A stretch of 39,560 nucleotides of DNA from Legionellales bacterium (GTDB taxonomy: Bacteria > Pseudomonadota > Gammaproteobacteria > Legionellales > Legionellaceae). Positions 17,447 through 25,509 of this stretch are shown here, piece by piece. Made by a program: the position numbers and the translations under genes. Location of the stretch: contig JAPLRK010000064.1 in the NCBI GenBank assembly GCA_026399195.1, positions 13,881 through 53,440 on the forward strand, written 5' to 3'. The notes under the pieces are model-generated. The model was not told the origin of the DNA. It searched no databases and saw only the letters and a list, made by a program, of their open reading frames with translations. How positions within the stretch are numbered: the first letter of the stretch is position 1; each line of letters opens with the position of its first letter.

Positions 17447-18943
17447 TCACCTATCGTTAATGACGGAAGATTTTACCATCAATTTTTTGATGAAGTAGTT
17501 AATGACGACACAGACGAGCGTAGCTGCAAACAATATGCATAATAGGGTGCCGAATGCGTTCGTGTAATGGCTTTTTAGTGCGGCAATAGATGTTTCTCCG
17601 ACAGGGATGGCTGTCAATTGCGCCAGTTTTCCTGACAAAAACCCCCCAATCCCTAGCGACACTAAAAAAATCCCCATCATAGTACTGACTTTTTTAGGAC
17701 TAGCCAGTGTGGTCATAGCGGATAAGCCTACGGGTGAGAGTAATAACTCGGCCAAAGAAAAGATAAGATAGGCAGGAATAATGGCCCATGGCGATAATAA
17801 GGTTTCTGGAGAGCCCATGTGTGAAAAGAGGGTGATCAAGGAGTAGGATATGAGCATCATGAGCATGGCCAGCAAGAATTTGTTCCCTGAACGAATGGTT
17901 TGTTGTAGGTGAGTGAGAGGCTTTTTCTGGCGGGACAAAAGTAGGCCAAATAAAATCATGCCAAAGCTTTGTATGCCCACGTAATAAGGGGGCGCAAACG
18001 AGATGCCAAAAAATTTGGGTTGAACCACTCGGACAATGAAGAGGGTAAGCGACAAAAACATTTGAAAATAAAACGCCCAAAACATCACAGAAATGATACA
18101 AAGTAAAGCAATGACCATGGTTTGGTATGCTTGTGTTTTGGATTCTGTGGCTATGCAATACCAAAGATAGGCGAACGTCAACAGAACCACGGTAAGAAAG
18201 AGGGTGTTCGCGGTTTGAGGTGAGTTAAGCGTATAAAAAGAGACAAGCCATAGGAGAAACATCATGACCACAGCGAGCAGGATTTTTTTGAATTTGAATT
18301 CGAAGGGATGATAATCTTGAATGGCGTAATAATAAATCCCAAATGTAAAGGTCACGATACCAATAGCGAGCCCGATTGCCGCACTGAAGAAAGCAGTAGA
18401 CCATCCAAAATACTCATGGAGATAGCTCGGAATCGTTGTGCCTAAAATAATACCGGTGGTGATGCCCATATAAAAAATGGTGAAGCCACTCTCACGGCTG
18501 GGTGATCCAACGGGGTATTCGTTGCCTAACAGTGAGGAAATGTTAGGTTTTAGTAAACCTGTCCCTACGGCAATGCCTGCAAGAGCGGCTGTGAGTACTT
18601 GATCTTTGTGGAGGAGGGACAAGACGAGATAACTTGCGAGGAGCACCACTGCTCCCGTCAAAATGGCTCGTTTTTGACCCAACAGGTGATCGGCGATCCA
18701 TCCGCCTATCACAGGGGAGATATAAGTCAGTGCAGTGAAGGATCCCACCAAAGCATAAACGTCTTTGTCTTGCCAATGAAAATGTAACGCAAGGTAAAGT
18801 GCCAAAAGCGTTTGGACAACGTAGAAACCATATCTTTCCCACATTTCTGTCGCAAAAAAAATAGGAAGGGTCGGTGGATGGATATGAGGAGGATTCTGCA
18901 TAAGGATGCTGTCATGTTGATTGAATTTGGAATAGATTACCAT
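17447..18943 (-). CDS. Proton-dependent oligopeptide transporter, POT/PTR family
   Basis: It imports di- and tripeptides with protons across the inner membrane. The first membrane segment has the ATEMWERYGFY motif (ExxER), which is essential for proton coupling in this family. GGWIADHLLGQKRAI is the MFS motif-A equivalent, and about 12-14 membrane segments fit within 498 residues. LAELLLSPVGLSAM near the C-terminus corresponds to the conserved FEL.SP motif of segment 10. The start at 18943 is chosen for length; an ATG at 18901 is possible because the first 14 residues look non-conserved. Peptide import suits amino-acid-dependent intracellular bacteria. It diverges from the hutH remnant. Confidence 0.92.
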   Translation of the reverse strand: MVIYSKFNQHDSILMQNPPHIHPPTLPIFFATEMWERYGFYVVQTLLALYLALHFHWQDKDVYALVGSFTALTYISPVIGGWIADHLLGQKRAILTGAVVLLASYLVLSLLHKDQVLTAALAGIAVGTGLLKPNISSLLGNEYPVGSPSRESGFTIFYMGITTGIILGTTIPSYLHEYFGWSTAFFSAAIGLAIGIVTFTFGIYYYAIQDYHPFEFKFKKILLAVVMMFLLWLVSFYTLNSPQTANTLFLTVVLLTFAYLWYCIATESKTQAYQTMVIALLCIISVMFWAFYFQMFLSLTLFIVRVVQPKFFGISFAPPYYVGIQSFGMILFGLLLSRQKKPLTHLQQTIRSGNKFLLAMLMMLISYSLITLFSHMGSPETLLSPWAIIPAYLIFSLAELLLSPVGLSAMTTLASPKKVSTMMGIFLVSLGIGGFLSGKLAQLTAIPVGETSIAALKSHYTNAFGTLLCILFAATLVCVVINYFIKKLMVKSSVINDR

Positions 18944-18978
18944 ACGGGGCTCAAGATTTAAAATACTACGGGTGTTCT

Positions 18979-19578
18979 ATGGTGAAACCAATTGTTCTTA
19001 CGCCGGGTGCCGCTTCACTGGGGCTATTAAAAAAATTGCTGAGGGAGAAAGCGCCCATCGTTTTGGATAAAACTTGTTTTCCAAAAATTGAGTCGGCTGT
19101 GGCAATTGTACGGCAGATTTTAAAAGAGCAAAAGGTCGTTTATGGCGTGAATACGGGCTTTGGGTCGCTGGCCAATCAAATCATATCCCATGAATCGACG
19201 CAGCAATTACAACGAAACATCGTATTGTCCCATGCTTGTGGCAGTGGACCTTTATTGAATGATGAAGTGGTATCATTCGATAGCATTCCCACCTCGGCAA
19301 ATCAGGAGGATCACGTCTCCATGGCGACTAATGCGGCATTACGCTTGCAAGGCATGATTGAAAATACCGCAACGATTCTGGCCATTGAATTATTAGCGGC
19401 GAGCCAAGGATTGGATTTTCTTAAGCCTCTAAAGACTTCGCGGCGATTACAAAAAATAGTGGATGGTGTGAGAATTTATGTTGACCATTATGATAAAGAT
19501 CGTTATTTTGCACCGGATATTGAAATCATCAAACAAAGCATTTTAAAAGGGGAATTCACGATGGGACCATCGGTATGA
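18979..19578 (+). pseudogene. hutH: Histidine ammonia-lyase with internal in-frame deletion
   Basis: HutH normally has about 510 residues and deaminates histidine to urocanate. This open frame has 199. Residues 1-96 match the N-terminus, including YGVNTGFGSLA with the conserved tyrosine, and QRNIVLSHACG. From residue 97 the sequence jumps to FDSIPTSANQEDHVSM and the C-terminal helices. About 300 residues in between are gone, including the Ala-Ser-Gly that forms the MIO cofactor, so it cannot be an active lyase. The frame is kept, and the stop overlaps the rnhA start by ATGA. A remaining role may be only to carry transcription and translation into rnhA. No other hut gene is nearby. Confidence 0.88.
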
Positions 19579-20006
19579 CAATTGATATTTTTACTGACGG
19601 TGCTTGTAAAGGCAATCCGGGACCTGGCGGGTGGGGAGCCTTATTGCGTTATGATGGTTGTGAAAAAATGCTGAAAGGGGCGGAATCTCACACCACCAAT
19701 AATCGTATGGAGCTGATGGCCGCCATTCAAGGCCTATTGGCATTAAAACAACCGAGCCAAGTGGATTTATATACCGATTCTCAATATTTACGGCTAGGGA
19801 TGAGTCAGTGGTTGGTTCAGTGGAAAAAAAATGGTTGGCGAAACTCTAAAAAAGAGCCGGTCAAAAACAGTGATTTGTGGCATCAGTTGGATGAGTTGGC
19901 GCAGATCCACAAAGTGAGGTGGCACTGGGTGAAAGGGCATGCAGGACATCCCGAAAATGAGTTGGCAGATGCTTTGGCCAACCAAGCAATTGATGAGTTA
20001 ACATAA
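19575..20006 (+). CDS. rnhA: Ribonuclease HI
   Basis: RNase HI degrades RNA in RNA-DNA hybrids such as R-loops and primers. The catalytic residues are visible: [16 protein letters not shown] (Asp near 8), [10 protein letters not shown] (Glu near 46), YTDSQY (Asp near 68), and the C-terminal [12 protein letters not shown] with the flexible histidine and last aspartate. The basic handle [15 protein letters not shown] is present. At 143 residues it is normal. It starts inside the end of the hutH remnant (ATGA) and is followed directly by dnaQ, the common rnhA-dnaQ pair. Confidence 0.97.
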   Translation: MTIDIFTDGACKGNPGPGGWGALLRYDGCEKMLKGAESHTTNNRMELMAAIQGLLALKQPSQVDLYTDSQYLRLGMSQWLVQWKKNGWRNSKKEPVKNSDLWHQLDELAQIHKVRWHWVKGHAGHPENELADALANQAIDELT

Positions 20007-20690
20007 ATGCGTCAAATTGTGTTAGATACAGAAACCACGGGGATTGGTTCTGAGAGAGGACATCGAATCATTGAAATTGGCTGTGTGGAGTTGGTGAATA
20101 GAAAGCTCACTTCAAACCACTTTCATGCTTATTTGAACCCTGAACGATCAGTGGATGAAGGGGCGTTCAAAGTTCATGGCATCAGCACAGCTTTTCTTTC
20201 AGATAAACCTGTATTTCGGGATGTGGCAGAAAATTTTTTTGAATTTGTAGATGGGGCCGAGCTTATCATTCACAATGCACCTTTCGATATGGGCTTTTTG
20301 AACGCTGAATTTAAACGTTTGCGATGGCCCAAACCCTTATCAGAGTCTTGCGGGGTGTTTGATACCTTGGTTTTGGCTCGCACGAAGCACCCAGGTCAAC
20401 GAAATACTCTGGATGCATTATGTAAGCGTTATTTTGTGGATAATTCGAATCGCCAGTGGCATGGCGCGTTACTGGATGCTGAATTATTAGCGCTGGTTTA
20501 TCTTGCAATGACCGGCGGCCAAACCCAATTGTTGATGGATGAAGAGATCACGCTTTCGGCTCACGCGCATTCCCCGATCAGCTCGAACCATGCCCTGGTA
20601 TATTCTGCGACGGAGGAAGAGTTGTTAAAACATCAACAAGTCGTAGATATGCTGGAAAAGAAGTCTGGAGTGAATCATTGGCAGGAGTAG
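20007..20690 (+). CDS. dnaQ: DNA polymerase III subunit epsilon, 3'-5' proofreading exonuclease
   Basis: Epsilon corrects replication errors made by the alpha subunit. It is a DEDDh exonuclease: LDTETTG at residues 6-12, HNAPFDMGFL near 90, and HGALLDAELLA near 153 with the catalytic histidine and aspartate. The C-terminal helix (TEEELLKHQQVVDML) should bind the alpha subunit. The length of 227 residues is slightly under E. coli's 243. The ATG follows the rnhA stop with no gap, so the pair is cotranscribed. Confidence 0.96.
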   Translation: MRQIVLDTETTGIGSERGHRIIEIGCVELVNRKLTSNHFHAYLNPERSVDEGAFKVHGISTAFLSDKPVFRDVAENFFEFVDGAELIIHNAPFDMGFLNAEFKRLRWPKPLSESCGVFDTLVLARTKHPGQRNTLDALCKRYFVDNSNRQWHGALLDAELLALVYLAMTGGQTQLLMDEEITLSAHAHSPISSNHALVYSATEEELLKHQQVVDMLEKKSGVNHWQE

Positions 20691-20722
20691 GTCTTAATTC
20701 AGCCAATAAGCATAAATAAATA

Positions 20723-20775
20723 TTGAAATGTTTGCAAATTGTACTATATTTAAGTCATCGGCGGCTTAAATATAG
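20723..20775 (+). promoter_or_regulatory. Promoter with 11-bp inverted repeat over the -10 and ribosome site
   Basis: TTGAAA (20723-20728) and TATATT (20745-20750) are 16 bases apart and form a plausible promoter. CTATATTTAAG (20744-20754) and CTTAAATATAG (20765-20775) are a perfect 11-bp inverted repeat with a 10-base spacer, covering the -10 and reaching the AGGA ribosome site at 20774-20777. It could be an operator for a dimeric repressor or, if transcribed, a hairpin that limits translation of the L,D-transpeptidase. Confidence 0.5.
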
Positions 20776-20783
20776 GAACTTTC

Positions 20784-21248
20784 ATGAAATCACAACATCA
20801 GCATTTGTCATGGCGTCATCTAGTGGCCATATTAAGTTTGGCTTTTTTGTCTTTTTCAAGCACGGCAAATCAGTTTGTATTTAGTCCACGAACCTTGCAA
20901 TGGCAGGCCATTAACGATCAAGGGAAAGTGGTTCGAACGGGACACGGATCGGGAGGTCGAGGTTATTGTCCGGACATTCACCGGGCTTGTCATACACCCT
21001 CGGGAACTTTCACTGTTTTTTCCAAAGGCGGTCCTGGCTGCAAATCCACCCGATACCCCGTTGGGAAAGGTGGCTCCCCCATGCCTTATTGTATGTTTTT
21101 CACTCACTTTTACGCTGTTCATGGTTCATATGAAGTCCCTAATAGAAATGCTAGCCATGGGTGCATTCGGGTAGTACCTAATGAGGCTCGATGGCTGAGT
21201 CAGAATTTTATTCATGTGGGAACAAAAGTAGTGGTGAAATCTTATTAG
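20784..21248 (+). CDS. L,D-transpeptidase (YkuD family), EnhA-like, exported
   Basis: YkuD-domain enzymes make 3-3 peptidoglycan cross-links or attach proteins to peptidoglycan in the periplasm. The 154-residue protein has a signal peptide (hydrophobic core about 13-25, ending SFSSTANQ). The catalytic signature is HGSYEVPN followed by ASHGCIRV, with the nucleophile Cys at about 127. It has only the catalytic domain and no LysM or peptidoglycan-binding domain. Small single-domain members of this type include EnhA (enhanced entry protein) in Legionella; that resemblance is from memory. It is monocistronic, with its own promoter and a palindromic terminator. Confidence 0.88.
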   Translation: MKSQHQHLSWRHLVAILSLAFLSFSSTANQFVFSPRTLQWQAINDQGKVVRTGHGSGGRGYCPDIHRACHTPSGTFTVFSKGGPGCKSTRYPVGKGGSPMPYCMFFTHFYAVHGSYEVPNRNASHGCIRVVPNEARWLSQNFIHVGTKVVVKSY

Positions 21249-21256
21249 AACTGGGG

Positions 21257-21288
21257 TTTGGACAGAATTGCATGCAATTCTGTCCAAA
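21257..21288. terminator. Perfect 32-bp palindrome between convergent genes, likely bidirectional terminator
   Basis: TTTGGACAGAATT, GCATGC, AATTCTGTCCAAA reads the same on both strands over 32 bases. It lies 8 bases after the L,D-transpeptidase stop and 13 bases after the end of erpA. The T runs are only 2-3 bases long. A two-way terminator is the simplest reading; a protein-binding palindrome is possible. Confidence 0.65.
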
Positions 21289-21301
21289 TTAGAAACTCGC
21301 A

Positions 21302-21688
21302 CTACTCATCGTCAACACTAAAAGACGACCCGCATCCACAAGTGGTCTTGGCGTTTGGATTTCGAATGATGAATTGTTCGCCTTGAATGTTTTGTGTGTA
21401 ATCTATCTCTGCATGACTGAGATATTGGAAGCTCATGGAGTCGACCAATAATTTCACTTTGGATTGACCATCAGAACAGACTTGCTCAACGACCGTGTCA
21501 TCGTCGGCGATGGTTTCGTCAAAAGTGAATCCATATTGGAAACCAGAACACCCACCGCCAGTAACATAGACGCGCAGATTGAGTTTCGGGTTTTGTTCCT
21601 CATGGATCAGTGACGCGACTTTATCTGCAGCACTGACCGAGAAATACAAACCGGAAGTCGTTTTTGGAGATGCATTTACTGTGGCCAT
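21302..21688 (-). CDS. erpA: A-type iron-sulfur cluster insertion protein ErpA
   Basis: ErpA carries Fe-S clusters to client enzymes such as those of isoprenoid synthesis. The three cluster ligands are visible: the Cys in [11 protein letters not shown] and the two in TTCGCGSSF at the C-terminus. GFTFDE is characteristic of ErpA rather than IscA. The open frame extends to 21727, but the upstream codons overlap a TATAAT promoter element, so the ATG at 21688 (MATVNASP) is preferred, giving 128 residues. It is slightly longer than the E. coli protein (114). Confidence 0.94.
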   Translation of the reverse strand: MATVNASPKTTSGLYFSVSAADKVASLIHEEQNPKLNLRVYVTGGGCSGFQYGFTFDETIADDDTVVEQVCSDGQSKVKLLVDSMSFQYLSHAEIDYTQNIQGEQFIIRNPNAKTTCGCGSSFSVDDE

Positions 21689-21718
21689 GATGTCTGTCTG
21701 TTGAATGGGTACTCTTTC

Positions 21719-21747
21719 ATTATACACTCGAATCCGTGGTTTTTCAG
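21719..21747 (-). promoter_or_regulatory. sigma-70 promoter of erpA
   Basis: On the minus strand CTGAAA (21747-21742) and a perfect TATAAT (21724-21719) are separated by 17 bases, about 30 bases before the ATG at 21688. It supports that start, because a GTG start at 21727 would fall in the promoter. Confidence 0.6.
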
Positions 21748-21864
21748 TATGGTAAATTCAAAACTAAAAAACATTTAAATAGCCGCGCAGAGGCCATTCA
21801 CGTAAACAGGCCCGAGTGCGGTTTTTGGTTTTCATGAGGTGCTCCCGCCACAGCCCTGCACAGC

Positions 21865-22002
21865 ATGGCGCATCGAAAAAGCATGGGGAAGCCGATGGGT
21901 AGTCTGGATGGGCAAATTGCATCCATTGCTCGTGTTCATGCGATGGCTGTTGCAACTCGAAATATACGAGATTTTTCCGATTGCGGATTAAATCTAGTTG
22001 AT
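21865..22002 (+). pseudogene. C-terminal fragment of a PIN-domain toxin (VapC/FitB type)
   Basis: About 46 residues match the end of PIN ribonuclease toxins: MGKPMGSLDGQIASIARVH, then AVATRNIRDFSDCGLNLVD, with the conserved acidic residues LD and RDF. Complete toxins have about 135 residues; the N-terminal part with the first catalytic aspartates is absent, and a stop codon lies in frame at 21835-21837. The fragment ends against the stop codon of the convergent mnmA, and the open frame that continues into mnmA has no meaning. No antitoxin is visible. The remaining gap 21748-21864 shows nothing recognisable. Confidence 0.65.
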
Positions 22003-22005
22003 CTG

Positions 22006-23088
22006 TTATCTAATGATTTGATCGATAGTCGCTCCACCCAAACATTGGTTTTTTTCATAAAACACGATGTATTGCCCTGGGGTGACCGCACGCTGTGGCT
22101 CGGAAAACATCACGCAATGTTGATGTTCATTTTCCGGAGAAATCAAGCAGGCTACTTCCGTTTGACGATAGCGGGTTTTGGCGTAGCAGGCGAGCGGTAG
22201 TGAGGGTGTGGGGTTTGAAAGCCAATGGATAGCGCCACACATGAGGCCTTGGGCATAAAGCATGGGATGATGGTTTCCTTGAGCTACCATCAGGGTATTG
22301 GTTTGAATGATTTTATCAACAACATACCAGGGCTCTTCATTGTATTTGCTATGCCCGCCTATATTCAGGCCTTGCCTCTGGCCTAACGTGTAGAACATCA
22401 ACCCATCATGACGACCGAGGATATCTCCTTCAGGGGTTTGAATCTCACCTGGACGCGCAAGAATGAATTCATTTAAAAAAGTTTTGAAGCGTTTTTCACC
22501 AATGAAACAAATCCCCGTAGAATCTTTTTTGGCATGGGTGATGAGCCCTTGCTCTTTGGCGATGGCTCGTACTTGGGTTTTAAGGTAATCACCGACAGGG
22601 AAGATCGTTTTGGCTAAGGCTTTTGGGTCGACTGCGTGTAAAAAGTAGGTTTGATCTTTATCGCGGTCTTTGGCTTTGTAGAGAGCGCCTTGCTCCCCAT
22701 GGATTTTAACTTTGGCATAGTGGCCTGTCGCTATGAAATCAGCGCCAAGGGAGAGGGCATGGTTTAGGAAGGCATTGAATTTGATTTCTTTATTACAAAG
22801 GACGTCGGGATTGGGGGTGCGCGCTTTTTCATACTCGTTTAGAAAATGGGTAAAGACTCGTTCCCAGTAAGCTTCTGAAAAATTGACAGTATGGAGTGGG
22901 ATCTCTAAGGTGTCGCAGACACTTTTTGCATCAAGGAGGTCGATGGCTGCAGGACAAAAGCCTGCTTTATCATCTTGCTCCCAATTCTTCATGAACAGAC
23001 CTTCGACTTGATAGCCTTGCTCACGTAATAGCCAAGCCGCAACGGACGAATCCACACCACCAGACATTCCAACGATCACTCGAGTCAT
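22006..23088 (-). CDS. mnmA: tRNA-specific 2-thiouridylase MnmA
   Basis: MnmA puts sulfur on U34 of the tRNAs for Lys, Glu and Gln. The N-terminal PP-loop GMSGGVDSS (near residue 7) binds ATP. The catalytic cysteines are in [12 protein letters not shown] (near 100) and [10 protein letters not shown] (near 200). [12 protein letters not shown] and the C-terminal beta-barrel end (CLGGATID) are complete. The ATG at 23088 gives 360 residues and the usual [11 protein letters not shown] start; the open frame upstream to 23145 runs through AT-rich promoter sequence and is not used. It diverges from rpmF. Confidence 0.96.
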   Translation of the reverse strand: MTRVIVGMSGGVDSSVAAWLLREQGYQVEGLFMKNWEQDDKAGFCPAAIDLLDAKSVCDTLEIPLHTVNFSEAYWERVFTHFLNEYEKARTPNPDVLCNKEIKFNAFLNHALSLGADFIATGHYAKVKIHGEQGALYKAKDRDKDQTYFLHAVDPKALAKTIFPVGDYLKTQVRAIAKEQGLITHAKKDSTGICFIGEKRFKTFLNEFILARPGEIQTPEGDILGRHDGLMFYTLGQRQGLNIGGHSKYNEEPWYVVDKIIQTNTLMVAQGNHHPMLYAQGLMCGAIHWLSNPTPSLPLACYAKTRYRQTEVACLISPENEHQHCVMFSEPQRAVTPGQYIVFYEKNQCLGGATIDQIIR

Positions 23089-23133
23089 AATGAATTTCAA
23101 AATGTATAAAAATTGAATATAATACGCTATACT
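23089..23133. promoter_or_regulatory. AT-rich divergent promoter region of mnmA and rpmF
   Basis: On the plus strand TATAAT (23118-23123), with a weak TTTCAA at -35 (17-base spacing), and TATACT (23128-23133) are candidate -10 elements for the rpmF operon. The same AT-rich stretch offers TATTAT-type -10 sequences for mnmA on the other strand. Exact start sites cannot be read. Confidence 0.4.
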
Positions 23134-23184
23134 GCACACGGTCACAATCCGTGGGTTTTTGGCGACGTTATTTTTTGTCCATAT

Positions 23185-23215
23185 GTGGGCAAAGGTGCGC
23201 TAGCGACGTGCCCAC
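23185..23215 (+). promoter_or_regulatory. Stem-loop in the rpmF leader
   Basis: GTGGGCA (23185-23191) pairs with TGCCCAC (23209-23215) around a 17-base loop that contains the palindrome CGCTAGCG. It is in the 186-base leader between the promoter and rpmF, where yceD often lies in other gammaproteobacteria; no yceD is present. It may control the operon or be a structured leader without function. Confidence 0.35.
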
Positions 23216-23319
23216 CAGAAAAGTTGAGAATCGCGTTATTTAGCAATAGTACTTGGATTACAGACAAAAACTCGGTAAAATTGCCGCTTTATGAAAACAA
23301 ATTGTTTAGGAGTAGCACA

Positions 23320-23511
23320 ATGGCAGTACAACAAAACAAGAAATCACGCTCTAAACGTGATATGCGCCGGTCTCATGATGCGTTGACGAGACCCACACTT
23401 TCCGTTGATTCAACCACGGGTGAAGTTCATTTGCGTCATCACATCACCCCTGATGGCTATTACCGTGGTCGGAAAATTCTTGATAACGATAACGTTTACG
23501 AACAAGAGTAA
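23320..23511 (+). CDS. rpmF: 50S ribosomal protein bL32
   Basis: A small structural protein of the large ribosomal subunit. The 63-residue product starts [20 protein letters not shown], the canonical basic N-terminus of bL32, and continues LTRPTLSVD and [22 protein letters not shown] at 23308-23312 is 7 bases before the ATG; the open frame that extends upstream to 23113 is leader sequence. It is the first gene of the fatty-acid cluster, the widespread rpmF-plsX-fab arrangement that links lipid synthesis to growth. Confidence 0.97.
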   Translation: MAVQQNKKSRSKRDMRRSHDALTRPTLSVDSTTGEVHLRHHITPDGYYRGRKILDNDNVYEQE

Positions 23512-23516
23512 CCCAC

Positions 23517-24557
23517 TTGAATAACATCACCATTGCTGTTGATGCGATGGGTGGGGATCATGGCTTGACGGTTGTGATTCCTGCTTGCGTTCGTGCTGTG
23601 CGAAATTATCCTAATTTGACGTTGTTGTTGGTTGGTGATGAACCACAGATCTTAAAGCAATTAAAAAAAAATGGCGTACCCACACAACATCCTCTATTTC
23701 AACAAGTCTTGATTGAGCATGCTTCTGAAGTCGTGATGATGGATGAGTTGCCGTCTCATGCATTGCGCAACAAAAAAGACTCTTCCATGCGGGTTGCCCT
23801 AAATCTTGTGAAAGAAGGACGGGCAGAAGCGTGTGTCAGTGCCGGTAATACGGGGGCCCTCATGGCAACAGCCCGTTTCGTCCTTAAAACGTTACCAGGT
23901 ATCGACAGACCCGCGATCATTGCTGAATTACCTACTTTTCATAACAGAACGCGTGTGCTCGATCTCGGTGCAAATGTTGATTCCTGCGCTGAGCATCTTT
24001 TTCAATTTGCAGTGATGGGTTCTGCGCTGATTCAAGCGCTTGATAAGAAAGTAAGGCCTAAAATAGGCTTACTCAATATTGGTGTTGAGGAAATGAAAGG
24101 GAATGATCAAGTGAAACGCACCGCTCATATGTTGGCAGAATGCAGCCTCTTGAATTATGTGGGTTATGTTGAGGGCGATGATTTCTATTCCGGTGAAGTT
24201 GATTTGGTCGTTTGTGATGGATTTGTTGGGAATGCTACCATTAAAGCGTGCGAAGGTTTGGCCAAATTGATGTTGTCGGTACTTAAAGAATCATTCACTA
24301 AAAATTGGATGACCAAAGCGGTGGGCCTTTTGGCTCGCCCCGCCTTGTTCCACTTAAAAAAACGGATGGATCCTGCTCGATATAACGGTGCGAGTATGTT
24401 GGGATTGAATGGTATCGTTATCAAAAGCCATGGCAGTGCGAGTGAGCATGCTTTTCATTTTGCGATAGAAGAGGCGATGCTCCAAGTTAAAAGTGATGTG
24501 GTAGCACTGGTTCGTGATCAAATTACTGAGTTCACCAACCAAGGATTGATACTATGA
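23517..24557 (+). CDS. plsX: Phosphate acyltransferase PlsX
   Basis: PlsX converts acyl-ACP to acyl-phosphate, the donor for the first acylation of glycerol-3-phosphate. VDAMGGDHG at residues 8-16, [12 protein letters not shown] near 102 and DLGANVDS near 142 are typical, and the length of 346 residues is normal. The start is a TTG, 5 bases after the rpmF stop, with a weak GAGTAA ribosome site; no ATG is available near the conserved N-terminus. It overlaps fabH by ATGA. Confidence 0.96.
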   Translation: MNNITIAVDAMGGDHGLTVVIPACVRAVRNYPNLTLLLVGDEPQILKQLKKNGVPTQHPLFQQVLIEHASEVVMMDELPSHALRNKKDSSMRVALNLVKEGRAEACVSAGNTGALMATARFVLKTLPGIDRPAIIAELPTFHNRTRVLDLGANVDSCAEHLFQFAVMGSALIQALDKKVRPKIGLLNIGVEEMKGNDQVKRTAHMLAECSLLNYVGYVEGDDFYSGEVDLVVCDGFVGNATIKACEGLAKLMLSVLKESFTKNWMTKAVGLLARPALFHLKKRMDPARYNGASMLGLNGIVIKSHGSASEHAFHFAIEEAMLQVKSDVVALVRDQITEFTNQGLIL

Positions 24558-25507
24558 ATCATGCGGTCATCAGCGGCACGGGCAGTTACTTGCCAGTGCA
24601 AGTCCTGACGAACACTGAGCTTGAGACGCGACTTGATACCAGTGATGAATGGATCGTTTCGCGCACAGGGATTAGTAGCCGACGCATTGCCTCTTCAGAA
24701 GAAACCACCTCTTTTATGGCGGGTCAGGCCGCAATTTCGGCTTTAGAAGCCTCCGCTCTTGAACCGAATGATATCGATTTGATTTTGGTGGCCACTTGCA
24801 CCCCAGATTATTTTTTCCCTAGCATGGCTTGTCATGTTCAACACGCCTTGAAGATAACGCGTCCCATTCCAGCGATTGATATCGGCGCTGCTTGCAGTGG
24901 ATTTATTTATGCCATGGATATGGCGAAACAGTATATTGCAACAGGTTCAGCTCAGCATGTGATGGTGGTTGGCAGTGAATGCATGTCCAAGGGGGTGGAT
25001 TGGTCTGACCGATCGACCTGTGTTTTATTTGGAGATGGTGCGGGAGCAGTGGTCTTAAGTGCCGGTGATAGACCTGGTATTTTGGGCAGCGTTCTGCATG
25101 CCTCTTATGATGCTGATAATTTATTAACCTATGCTAATAAAACCTCCCAGGGACACGCCGCCTTGATTGGGATGCAAGGGAATGAAGTCTTTAAAATTGC
25201 AGTCAACATCATGGGGGATATCGTGGATGAAGTGCTGATCCAAAGTCAGCTTAAAAAATCAGATATCCACTGGCTTGTACCCCACCAAGCGAACATTCGT
25301 ATCATCAAAGCCATTGCCAAAAAGCTCTCGCTTCCCATGTCTCATGTGGTGGTGACCATTCAACATCATGGCAATACTTCCGCGGCATCTATCCCCTTGG
25401 CTTTGGATGAATCTATTCGCCAAAAACGAATCAAACGAGATGAGATCTTGTTGCTGGAGTCGTTTGGTGGTGGCATGACCTGGGGCGCCATCGTGGTTAG
25501 GTATTAA
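24554..25507 (+). CDS. fabH: Beta-ketoacyl-ACP synthase III
   Basis: FabH starts fatty-acid synthesis by condensing acetyl-CoA with malonyl-ACP. The catalytic triad is visible: Cys in IGAACSGF (near 112), His in VPHQANIRI (near 244) and Asn in [11 protein letters not shown] (near 274). EWIVSRTGI near residue 32 is the CoA-binding segment. The length of 317 residues matches E. coli. It is coupled to plsX (ATGA) and followed 2 bases later by fabD. Confidence 0.97.
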   Translation: MNHAVISGTGSYLPVQVLTNTELETRLDTSDEWIVSRTGISSRRIASSEETTSFMAGQAAISALEASALEPNDIDLILVATCTPDYFFPSMACHVQHALKITRPIPAIDIGAACSGFIYAMDMAKQYIATGSAQHVMVVGSECMSKGVDWSDRSTCVLFGDGAGAVVLSAGDRPGILGSVLHASYDADNLLTYANKTSQGHAALIGMQGNEVFKIAVNIMGDIVDEVLIQSQLKKSDIHWLVPHQANIRIIKAIAKKLSLPMSHVVVTIQHHGNTSAASIPLALDESIRQKRIKRDEILLLESFGGGMTWGAIVVRY

Positions 25508-25509
25508 AT

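Noticed and set aside
21764-21955. 63-residue minus-strand frame between erpA and mnmA
   Set aside because: No recognisable family, and it is antisense to the PIN fragment.
22003-22200. Continuation of the PIN-fragment frame to 22200
   Set aside because: It is antisense to the well-conserved end of mnmA and shows no PIN similarity after about 22002.
23089-23145. N-terminal extension of MnmA
   Set aside because: It codes for a hydrophobic stretch read from the AT-rich promoter region; the family starts at [11 protein letters not shown].
23113-23319. N-terminal extension of the rpmF frame
   Set aside because: bL32 starts at MAVQQNKK with a good ribosome site; the extension covers promoter and leader.
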